DNA of 52,825 bases. It comes from Bacteroidia bacterium. GTDB taxonomy: Bacteria > Bacteroidota > Bacteroidia > Bacteroidales > Paludibacteraceae. The translations under genes and the position numbers were made by a program. The notes below the pieces were generated by a model. The model was not told the DNA's origin and made no database searches. It was given only the letters and a program-made list of their open reading frames with translations. The stretch covers positions 1 through 52,825 of the forward strand of contig RZYM01000015.1 in NCBI GenBank assembly GCA_009930305.1, read 5' to 3'. Positions 47,307 to 52,825 of the stretch are shown one piece after another; the stretch's first letter is position 1; each line of letters begins with the position of its first letter.

Positions 47307-47314
47307 CAAAGTTA
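47307..47314 (-). promoter_or_regulatory. -7 promoter element for the phosphatase gene
   Basis: The minus strand reads TAACTTTG, 46 nt upstream of the start. The surrounding ~29 bp are almost the same as those at 43171-43200. Confidence 0.6.
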
Positions 47315-47434
47315 ATTAATTTTTCGAATATAAGTTTGATTAACTTCCCACAATATCTAAACCTTTTGCCACGTGAGCAGAAGTGATTGTCATATTAGAT
47401 CGCTATTAATAGCCATGATTCAAGGTGTTTTTAG

Positions 47435-47442
47435 TATCTTTG
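47435..47442 (+). promoter_or_regulatory. -7 promoter element for the nucleotidyltransferase-fold gene
   Basis: TATCTTTG matches TAnnTTTG and lies 20 nt upstream of the start at 47462. A perfect 12-bp palindrome GCTATTAATAGC is at 47402-47413, near the -33 region. Confidence 0.6.
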
Positions 47443-47461
47443 TGGCTTCTAAATCGGATAT

Positions 47462-48046
47462 ATGGATATTATAAAACTTGCAGAACAAAATCAACAAACA
47501 GCTTGGAAGATACTGGAAGACACCTCTATTATTCAAGCATGGAAACGCATTGGAGCAACCGTTAATATTATAGGCTCGCTAAAAACCGGCTTGATGATGA
47601 AAAGTCGTGATATAGATATGCACATTTATACTGATAAACTGGATATAGCCGAGAGCTTCTCTGTGATGCAAAGTTTGGCGGAAAAATTGTCATTTAAAGA
47701 AATTACATATATAAACGGAATTAATACGGAAGAAGAATGTATTGAATGGCACGTTTTGTATGAAAATGATGATAAGAATGTTTGGAAATTCGATATGATT
47801 CAAATCCGTAAGGGTTCAAAATACGATGGCACGGTAGAAAATGTTACCAATGCCATAATCAATAAACTAACTCCTGATATTCGTCAAACAATTCTTCAAA
47901 TTAAGTATGATATTCCTGATAATCTGAAGATTCCGGGTATAGAGATATATCATGCGGTGTTTTCAGGGAAAGTGAAAACTTATGAGGAACTTGAACAATG
48001 GCGCAAAACAAATCCATTAACAAATAGTTTGGAATGGTTGCCTTAA
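47462..48046 (+). CDS. Nucleotidyltransferase-fold protein
   Basis: This 194-residue protein has the nucleotidyltransferase core motif GS at 38-39 with DID at 50-52 (IIGSLKTGLMMKSRDIDMHI), the metal-binding Asp pair. The C-terminal part (IEIYHAVFSGKVKTYEELEQW) does not match a family I recognise. It may be a small adenylyl- or uridylyl-transferase-like enzyme; its substrate is unknown. Similar proteins occur in many Bacteroidales. Confidence 0.7.
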   Translation: MDIIKLAEQNQQTAWKILEDTSIIQAWKRIGATVNIIGSLKTGLMMKSRDIDMHIYTDKLDIAESFSVMQSLAEKLSFKEITYINGINTEEECIEWHVLYENDDKNVWKFDMIQIRKGSKYDGTVENVTNAIINKLTPDIRQTILQIKYDIPDNLKIPGIEIYHAVFSGKVKTYEELEQWRKTNPLTNSLEWLP

Positions 48047-48072
48047 TCAGTTAATGATATCAAATTAGCAAT

Positions 48073-48498
48073 ATGAATAAAAACAATTTATACAAAATCA
48101 ACGCAAGTTTGCTAGTAATGTTGATTTTTGCCTTAGTTAGTTCTATAATTCAAGAATATCTTGGAGGAAACGACTTTGATAATATTAGTAATAGCGTATT
48201 CGTTATAAGCCATTTGATAGTTTGTTTACCAATGTTTGCCTTTATTGGGTTGCATCTCTTTATCAATCTGGGGAAATTGTCGAAATGGTTAAAGACACTG
48301 AAAAAAGGGAAGACACAAAACAAGTGGCTATTTTTGCTTAGTTTCTTAACTCTGCTTACCGGTATTATCACAACTATTGAGTATTTTAGCGTCGGACATA
48401 CGGGAATAGGTGGAATACATGGAAAAATCGGTTTCTTATTTATTATTCTGATGATTTACCACACTATGAAACGATTATGGTGGTATAAAAGAAAGTAG
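48073..48498 (+). CDS. DUF4405-like four-helix membrane protein
   Basis: The 141-residue protein has four hydrophobic segments (about 10-27, 43-65, 86-105 and 113-132) with conserved His residues in GLHLFINL and in GHTGIGGIHGKIGF. This arrangement suits heme or metal binding in the membrane, as proposed for DUF4405 proteins. It is 26 bp after the nucleotidyltransferase-fold gene, so probably one transcript. Function is inferred from the pattern only. Confidence 0.65.
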   Translation: MNKNNLYKINASLLVMLIFALVSSIIQEYLGGNDFDNISNSVFVISHLIVCLPMFAFIGLHLFINLGKLSKWLKTLKKGKTQNKWLFLLSFLTLLTGIITTIEYFSVGHTGIGGIHGKIGFLFIILMIYHTMKRLWWYKRK

Positions 48499-48642
48499 TA
48501 GGATAAATAATATTACGAAACAACCTTAATTGATTTGAATTTTACACATTTCATCCTTGTGTGAGTGATAATGACATTTCTTGCATTTTTGTTTTAACAA
48601 ATGATGCTAAGTTTAATGCCATAATTATATGCTTATGGGGTT

Positions 48643-49221
48643 TTATTTTTGTTCTTGTCCTAATTTCTCAATTTTGTTAATCCAGTATTGTCGCTTTTTA
48701 TCATCAGATGATTTAATTGGTCCCAGAGTCGTAATCTTTACAGGTTTAATTCCACAAAACTCTAAAATTCCTTTTTTCATTGAATTGTGTCCCGGATTTT
48801 TGTAAATCAGTGAATAATACCATTTAGGCGTATCCATAGTTACAATCAATCTTGCTGATTTTGCTGTCAATAGTTTGTCCCAAAGCAACGAATTTTCACG
48901 ATACTTAAAGGCAAATTTAGGAAGGAAAACCCTATCAATAAATCCTTTTAAAATAGCAGGGTATGTTCCCCACCATGTAGGATATACAAAAACCAAATGG
49001 TCAGAATCCAAAATATCCTGTTGAATCTTTAATAAATCAGGTTCAAGTTCTGTTCGCTTTCTATATCCATAATGCAAATTCAAGTCAAATTTTAAATCAA
49101 ACAAGTTGACTAATTTACAATCAGCATTTGTTAATTCAGCTCCATTTTTGTAACTAATTGCCAAATCATAGCAAAAGCTTTCACTATCAGGATGCCCGTT
49201 AATTATTAGAATCTTTTTCAT
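48643..49221 (-). CDS. Flavodoxin-fold NAD(P)H oxidoreductase (KefF/MdaB type)
   Basis: The 192-residue protein starts KKILIINGHPDSESFCYDLA, with a phosphate-binding loop of the NQO1/MdaB kind. It contains DHLVFVYPTWWGTYPAILKGFIDRV, the flavin-binding hallmark. It probably reduces quinones or xenobiotics using NAD(P)H with FMN or FAD. It is convergent with the DUF4405 gene. Confidence 0.88.
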   Translation of the reverse strand: MKKILIINGHPDSESFCYDLAISYKNGAELTNADCKLVNLFDLKFDLNLHYGYRKRTELEPDLLKIQQDILDSDHLVFVYPTWWGTYPAILKGFIDRVFLPKFAFKYRENSLLWDKLLTAKSARLIVTMDTPKWYYSLIYKNPGHNSMKKGILEFCGIKPVKITTLGPIKSSDDKKRQYWINKIEKLGQEQK

Positions 49222-49291
49222 TATACAATTTGTGTTTTTATTTTTAAATTACTGTCTACAATCTCCTTATAATTAGATACATTACAGTTTA

Positions 49292-50248
49292 TTAAATAAC
49301 AAAATAGCCGCCTTTTTTTGCCGCGCCTTTGAATACGATACGCTTTTGCATAGATAGCATTTTGAGATAGCGTTGCGTAGTACGAAGACTGCGATGGAGC
49401 AAATTTGCTAATTTTGGAGCATTCAGGCCGGGGTGGTGGGAGATTGCTTGGTATAGTATTTCCTCAAATAGAACAATTCTTTTTTCAGCCTTCTCGGGGT
49501 GCATCTCGCGAAACAGTCTAAGAATATCCAATTGTGTCATAATGAGACGATCAGCTATAAATGAGTAGAAAATATCTTCATCTTTGTGCGATTGTTCCAA
49601 GGCTGATATGTATTCTGAGCGAGTAACTGTAGGAATAAGTGCGATATTGTACTCGTTACGCATGAGGGCCATGTTCATCAGCAATCGTGATACGCGGCCA
49701 TTACCATCTACAAACGGATGAATATATATGAAACGCCTATGTAATTCGGCAGCCAATATGACAGGATTCATTTTTCCTTCGTGATTATTATACCATTGCA
49801 CAAGTTCTTGCATGCGCTTATGAATTTCGGAAATAGGAGCTACCGAATATTCACTGCCACTTATAAATACAGGTATCTTGCGATATTGCCCTGCACTATC
49901 CGGGTCTATTTGCTGATAGAACAAGCGATGAAGTGTACAGATGGTTTCTTCCGTAAGCGGAGTGTCATGGCTTAAGTCATATAGAAAGTCATAAGCCTTG
50001 GCGTGACCTACTACTTCGTAAACTTCACGTAGCGGTTTACCTTCAATAGTCAAGCCATCTTCAATAATAACCTTGGTTTCGGATTCAGTCAGCGAGTTTC
50101 CTTCTAAAGCATTACTAGTATAGGTCAATCCCACGCGATAATACTCACGGAGAGACTTGATTGTCTCCTTAGATAATGGACGATAAGCCCACAATTGCTC
50201 TTGTTGTTGCTCACATTTTCGGAGCTTTTCTTGTAATTCTGTGTTCAT
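49292..50248 (-). CDS. Fic-domain AMP transferase with winged-helix C-terminus
   Basis: The 318-residue protein has a Fic core with the HPFVDGNGR motif at 177-185, all catalytic residues present. An inhibitory motif S-x3-E-G is at Ser45-Gly50 (SNALEGN), placing it in the self-inhibited class II group. The C-terminal ~60 residues (LNAPKLANLLHRSLRTTQRYLKML) resemble a winged helix. Fic proteins usually AMPylate target proteins; the target is unknown. It has an unusual repeat-rich promoter region that reaches its start codon. Confidence 0.92.
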   Translation of the reverse strand: MNTELQEKLRKCEQQQEQLWAYRPLSKETIKSLREYYRVGLTYTSNALEGNSLTESETKVIIEDGLTIEGKPLREVYEVVGHAKAYDFLYDLSHDTPLTEETICTLHRLFYQQIDPDSAGQYRKIPVFISGSEYSVAPISEIHKRMQELVQWYNNHEGKMNPVILAAELHRRFIYIHPFVDGNGRVSRLLMNMALMRNEYNIALIPTVTRSEYISALEQSHKDEDIFYSFIADRLIMTQLDILRLFREMHPEKAEKRIVLFEEILYQAISHHPGLNAPKLANLLHRSLRTTQRYLKMLSMQKRIVFKGAAKKGGYFVI

Positions 50249-50260
50249 TTTACACCGCCA
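50249..50260 (-). repeat. Fic-upstream repeat copy 1
   Basis: Reads TGGCGGTGTAAA on the minus strand, ending one base before the fic ATG. It is the first of four copies; its nearest neighbour starts 21 bp away. Confidence 0.85.
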
Positions 50261-50269
50261 TTATATAGA

Positions 50270-50281
50270 TTTACACCGCCA
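50270..50281 (-). repeat. Fic-upstream repeat copy 2
   Basis: An identical TGGCGGTGTAAA on the minus strand, 21 bp from copy 1. It lies between the -7 box and the start codon. Confidence 0.85.
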
Positions 50282-50290
50282 AAAATCTAT

Positions 50291-50298
50291 CAAATATA
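50291..50298 (-). promoter_or_regulatory. -7 promoter element for fic
   Basis: The minus strand reads TATATTTG, a TAnnTTTG match. It sits between the two repeat pairs, 42 nt upstream of the start codon. Confidence 0.55.
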
Positions 50299-50341
50299 CG
50301 ATTATTTTATGAAATATGCTATTTTGTGGGCTAGAATTGCA

Positions 50342-50353
50342 TTTACACCGCCA
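50342..50353 (-). repeat. Fic-upstream repeat copy 3
   Basis: An identical TGGCGGTGTAAA on the minus strand, 93 bp from copy 1, upstream of the promoter box. Confidence 0.85.
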
Positions 50354-50362
50354 AATATGTAG

Positions 50363-50374
50363 CTTGCACCGCCA
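50363..50374 (-). repeat. Fic-upstream repeat copy 4 (diverged)
   Basis: Reads TGGCGGTGCAAG on the minus strand, two bases different from the others, again 21 bp from copy 3. Confidence 0.8.
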
Positions 50375-50623
50375 TTTGGTGTGGAAGAGGGGGGATTTGG
50401 GAAATAATGGGGAAATTAATAAATTAAATTCCTCTACCAACTCTTTTAATTCATAAGTTGCGGTTCTATTTCCTCTTTTATTTATAAATAGCTCTATGCC
50501 TGATGTTTTTGTCATTGGATTTTTTATGATATACAATAATATTTTTTCTTCTGTATTTGAATTACGAAAACGAAGATCACTGTGTTTATAGAATTTTAGT
50601 TTAACACTTAGTTATATACAACA

Positions 50624-50662
50624 ACAGTGCAGATACTCTTGCTAAAAGAATATCCACACTGT
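50624..50662 (-). terminator. Hairpin terminator after the rsgA remnant
   Basis: Arms of 17 nt at 50624-50640 and 50646-50662 pair with three mismatches (mostly G-U on one strand) around a 5-nt loop, 12 bp downstream of the rsgA stop. The U run is weak. Confidence 0.6.
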
Positions 50663-50674
50663 CATAAATAGAAA

Positions 50675-51238
50675 TCAGAAATTTGCTTGATGTTTCTTTA
50701 CTTCGTCTATGAGTTTTGAAAAGGATTTATCCTTTTCACGTTTTTCATGTTCAGAAGAAGAGAAATGCCATGCTTCTCGTTTAAGTTTCAAATAGCTTTC
50801 ATAAACTTTTCGATCTAATGTGCCGTTATTTACAGCTTCTAAAACGGCACAATCAGGTTCGTTGATATGCTCGCAATCTTTGAAACGACACAATTCTGCA
50901 TAGTCAGAAATATCTAACATCTCAGCGATTGAATCAGCATCATCAATAGTTAAACCGAATTCCCTAACGCCCGGAGTGTCGATTAAGACATCAGAACCTT
51001 TGCTTTCATCGAACGATTGAAATATAACCCAATCGCCCACGCATGGTAATTCATAATCTGATTTGCCGAACATCATATTTCCGGTTAGTTCACATTGAAA
51101 TAGTCCGTTTTCGGAAATTACTTCATAACAGGTTCGATTTACAATAGTTACTCGTCCGTGAAATAAAGTTCTATATGCCGATTCTTGTTTTAGTTGGCTT
51201 AACTTGTCATTCCAACCATACGTATTCAGATTAATCAT
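50675..51238 (-). pseudogene. rsgA: RsgA ribosome GTPase with in-frame deletion of the GTPase core
   Basis: RsgA normally is a circularly permuted GTPase of about 350 residues that matures the 30S subunit. Here only 187 remain in one frame. Residues 1-81 are the N-terminal OB domain (VTIVNRTCYEV, ELTGNMMFG, PCVGDWVIF). The sequence then jumps to DVLIDTPGVREFG (G3, Asp87-Gly90) and the zinc finger with Cys117, Cys122, His124 and Cys130. G4 NKxD-type, G5 and the P-loop GxxxxGKS are absent, about 160 residues. GTP cannot bind normally. It shares a 4-bp ATGA overlap with the methyltransferase upstream. Whether another, intact rsgA exists is unknown. Confidence 0.85.
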
Positions 51239-52014
51239 AGCTCTATCTTTTTTGCTATAAAAAATACATAGCCGTAAAATTCTTTATACATGCGGTATAA
51301 TTCTTCTTCATAACATTGAGATGCTATGAATTTCTCGGCAGTTTTATTTCCTGCATATTTATCAAGAAAGATATCATTGGCTATAACCTTCGGAGCAAAG
51401 TAATGCTTTGTCCAACAGGTTGTAGGCAAAATAAATGTAGCGACTGGAAGATATCCTGCATTGTGTATCTTGGCTACCTGATGTGGAATAGTATCTATTT
51501 CAGGATAAGCATTCATCCAGAAGTCATTGATTTCTGCAGGGCGTTTGTCAGTAAACCAAGAGCTTTCAGAAATAGCAATATATCCTCCTGTTTTCAAATA
51601 TTTACGCCACTCGTTCAGTCCTCGTTCAAAGCCGATGTTATAAATGGCTCCTTCTGACCAAATCAGGTCTAATTCCTCCTTCTGAAAAGGAAGATTATCC
51701 ATTGACCCTACAATACCCTTTACCCTGTTTTGCAACCTTAACTTCCTTGCATTGTGATTGAAGATATTGATAAAGCCCGGGAATAAGTCAAGCCCGGTAA
51801 TTTGTCCCAGCGTATGCTGTGCCAATATCATTGTTTGACCACCTGTCCCGCACCCAATGTCGGCAATAAGAGATTGGTCGGTAAGGTTATCTATAAAGCT
51901 CAATGCTTTGAGCGTTACCTCAGGACTGCCTGGGCCTTGTCGTTCCATATTGGAAAAATATTCGCAGATTAAATTAAACTCGAATTCGTGAATTGTTTTA
52001 TATTTGTTACTCAT
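51235..52014 (-). CDS. Class I SAM-dependent methyltransferase
   Basis: The 259-residue protein has SAM motif [17 protein letters not shown], the acidic loop LDLFPGFI and motif [12 protein letters not shown]. The C-terminal part ([12 protein letters not shown] and GYVFFIAKK) is family-specific. It resembles UbiE-like methyltransferases; the substrate is unknown. It is translationally coupled to the rsgA remnant by a 4-bp overlap, and has a leader of about 205 nt before it. Confidence 0.88.
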   Translation of the reverse strand: MSNKYKTIHEFEFNLICEYFSNMERQGPGSPEVTLKALSFIDNLTDQSLIADIGCGTGGQTMILAQHTLGQITGLDLFPGFINIFNHNARKLRLQNRVKGIVGSMDNLPFQKEELDLIWSEGAIYNIGFERGLNEWRKYLKTGGYIAISESSWFTDKRPAEINDFWMNAYPEIDTIPHQVAKIHNAGYLPVATFILPTTCWTKHYFAPKVIANDIFLDKYAGNKTAEKFIASQCYEEELYRMYKEFYGYVFFIAKKIEL

Positions 52015-52226
52015 TATATTATCTGTTTATAGCATACACGTGAAGGCATTGCAATGCCATTGTAATTGTACGCAGATTCAAAATTAAAATTATAATAACA
52101 GAAAAATGCTCTCGAAAGTATTATCCGAGAGTAAACGAAGGGACAATCTGTGAAAAAGATACAGATTGTTTACAATACCAAATCCGATTTAAATAAAGTA
52201 GTAAACATCCAACTGTTTTAGTGCTA

Positions 52227-52234
52227 CAAAGATA
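52227..52234 (-). promoter_or_regulatory. -7 promoter element for the methyltransferase unit
   Basis: The minus strand reads TATCTTTG, a full consensus match, 212 nt upstream of the methyltransferase start, implying a long leader of about 205 nt. Confidence 0.55.
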
Positions 52235-52303
52235 TATAATTTTTCGTTGAGTAAAAGAATTTCATTTACAGATATTCAATTTTATGATGTGCGCCCCACA
52301 TTT

Positions 52304-52349
52304 GATATTACCCCCGAAAGTTAGACAAAAAACTTTCGGGGGTAATATC
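52304..52349 (-). terminator. Perfect 19-bp inverted repeat, probable terminator of the T9SS gene
   Basis: GATATTACCCCCGAAAGTT (52304-52322) and its exact complement (52331-52349) have an 8-nt loop AGACAAAA. It lies 28 bp downstream of the T9SS gene stop. The stem has a CCCCC core and no U tract beyond it. Confidence 0.7.
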
Positions 52350-52377
52350 ATTTCATACTGAATATTGTATTTTAAAT

Positions 52378-52825
52378 TTATTGTTTGACTAGTTTCAAAT
52401 GCGAGTTAACGCCATTATTTTCAATGTTTAGCAGATAAATGCCTTTTGCCAACTGGCTTACATAAATATCAGTATTTGCAACGATTTCCTTAGTCAGGCA
52501 GATTAGGCCATTCAGGTCAGTAATAGTAAGCATCGCATTTCCAGTGATTCCATTGATATGTATAAAATCCTTTGCCGGGTTCGGATACATGCTGAGCGAT
52601 AAATTGGTATTATTCTTTACTGCCGATAAGACATTTAAGCCACCATCGGTAATAGTCCAGTTATTTGGGGAATCTGTAAGCACGCCACGTGCTGTGGCTG
52701 CTGCACCGGCAGAGTATTTGCTGTTACCGCCACTAAAAGTAACTCCGCTTTGTACGGTTTGTGCAGCCCAGCCAGTGAGTAAGGCGTCGTAGTTGGCGGT
52801 AGAAAGAGTAACTTCACCGAACATA
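52378..52825 (-). CDS. T9SS type A sorted surface protein, C-terminal part, partial
   Basis: The gene runs off the right edge. The first visible ATG (52822-52824) is probably internal, since FGEVTLSTANYDALLTGWA belongs to a repeated surface-protein pattern seen before the sorting domain in BspA-like (DUF285) proteins. The last ~75 residues (LSMYPNPAKDFIHINGI, SQLAKGIYLLNIEN, LKLVKQ) form the type A sorting domain. The protein would be exported through PorV/PorU. The binding or structural role is unknown. Confidence 0.88.
   Translation of the reverse strand, partial: MFGEVTLSTANYDALLTGWAAQTVQSGVTFSGGNSKYSAGAAATARGVLTDSPNNWTITDGGLNVLSAVKNNTNLSLSMYPNPAKDFIHINGITGNAMLTITDLNGLICLTKEIVANTDIYVSQLAKGIYLLNIENNGVNSHLKLVKQ

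Larger units (their letters stand above)
50249..50674. other. Gene-free stretch between fic and rsgA remnant
   Basis: 426 bp hold the four fic repeats, a promoter and a hairpin. A minus-strand frame (50261-50536, 91 codons) is open, but its last third only translates the repeats as WRCK units, three of them. The segment at its start (TSGIELFINKRGNRTATYEL) could be a fragment of a lost gene. I do not call it as a protein. Confidence 0.6.
52015..52377. other. Gene-free stretch with methyltransferase leader and a terminator
   Basis: 363 bp without a gene. It has a -7 box (52227-52234, minus), two hairpins in the leader it implies (52109-52131 with CTCTCG/CGAGAG; 52143-52169 with ACAATCTGT/ACAGATTGT), and the large hairpin at 52304-52349. 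No known riboswitch was recognised. Confidence 0.6.

Noticed and set aside
47402-47413. Palindrome GCTATTAATAGC as an operator
   Set aside because: Short and AT-rich, with a single copy. It may overlap the -33 region of the nearby promoter but cannot be supported further.
50249-50374. CRISPR array or plasmid iterons
   Set aside because: The repeats are only 12 bp, in two pairs with 21-bp spacing, and end at a start codon. There is no cas or rep gene. A promoter-control role fits better.
50261-50536. A real 91-residue protein
   Set aside because: Its C-terminal third is only the translation of the fic repeats, it includes the fic promoter, and no family was recognised. Kept only as a possible remnant.
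1-52825. rRNA, tRNA, CRISPR arrays, insertion sequences, integrases or prophage genes
   Set aside because: No cloverleaf, rRNA segment, regular spacer-repeat array, transposase or integrase-like protein was recognised by eye on either strand. Short or diverged RNA genes could have been missed.

Overview
The window is a stretch of chromosome from an AT-rich member of the Bacteroidetes, most likely order Bacteroidales. The evidence is lineage-typical gene forms and synteny: a fused lpxC-fabZ, serine palmitoyltransferase, a histone H1-like Hc1 protein, the type IX secretion (T9SS) genes porU-porV next to ispF (the same order as in Porphyromonas), T9SS-sorted surface proteins, and many TAnnTTTG-type -7 promoter elements in place of E. 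coli-like boxes. No rRNA, tRNA, CRISPR array, insertion sequence or phage gene was seen. The species cannot be named from this alone.

Layout. 1-2700: the tail of a T9SS type B cargo gene, a bidirectional terminator, a small Hc1 gene and hisG-hisD. 2824-11449 (+): an ABC ATPase with two nucleotide-binding domains, a very large alpha-2-macroglobulin-like protein, rimM, then spt under its own promoter. 11521-16453 (-): glnS and the lipid A genes lpxD, lpxC-fabZ and lpxA. 16500-23548 (-): an HD hydrolase, pyrF, prfA, purM, a TonB/ExbD/ExbB energising complex and pdxJ. 23659-25134 (+): nadK-ruvC. 25135-34646 (-): yebC, pheT, ispF, porV, porU and a FAH-family hydrolase. 34804-38168 (+): an eIF1/SUI1-like protein coupled to an AddA-like helicase-nuclease, which overlaps tail to tail with trmN6. 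This first 38 kb is mostly conserved housekeeping.

The right part (about 38.9-52.8 kb) is more accessory. It holds a secreted T9SS protein, a GH30 glycosidase paired with a lipoprotein of the pentein (amidinotransferase/deiminase) fold, and an arsenic-type operon (arsR, arsE-like, arsF-like, arsG-like, permease) with two matching ArsR operators. After that come a DUF975 protein, a low-molecular-weight phosphatase, a nucleotidyltransferase-fold protein, a DUF4405 membrane protein and a flavodoxin-fold oxidoreductase. The end of the window has a Fic protein with a repeat-rich upstream region, an RsgA gene that has lost its GTPase core, a methyltransferase with a long hairpin-containing leader, and a partial T9SS surface protein.

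The best candidates for something new are four. First, the Fic control region has four copies of a 12-bp element in two pairs, each with 21-bp spacing, flanking a promoter. Second, RsgA has an in-frame internal deletion. Third, the ars genes carry a duplicated operator. Fourth, a secreted pentein lipoprotein is paired with GH30. The macroglobulin without a thioester and the ABC protein with one degenerate ATP site are also worth checking.
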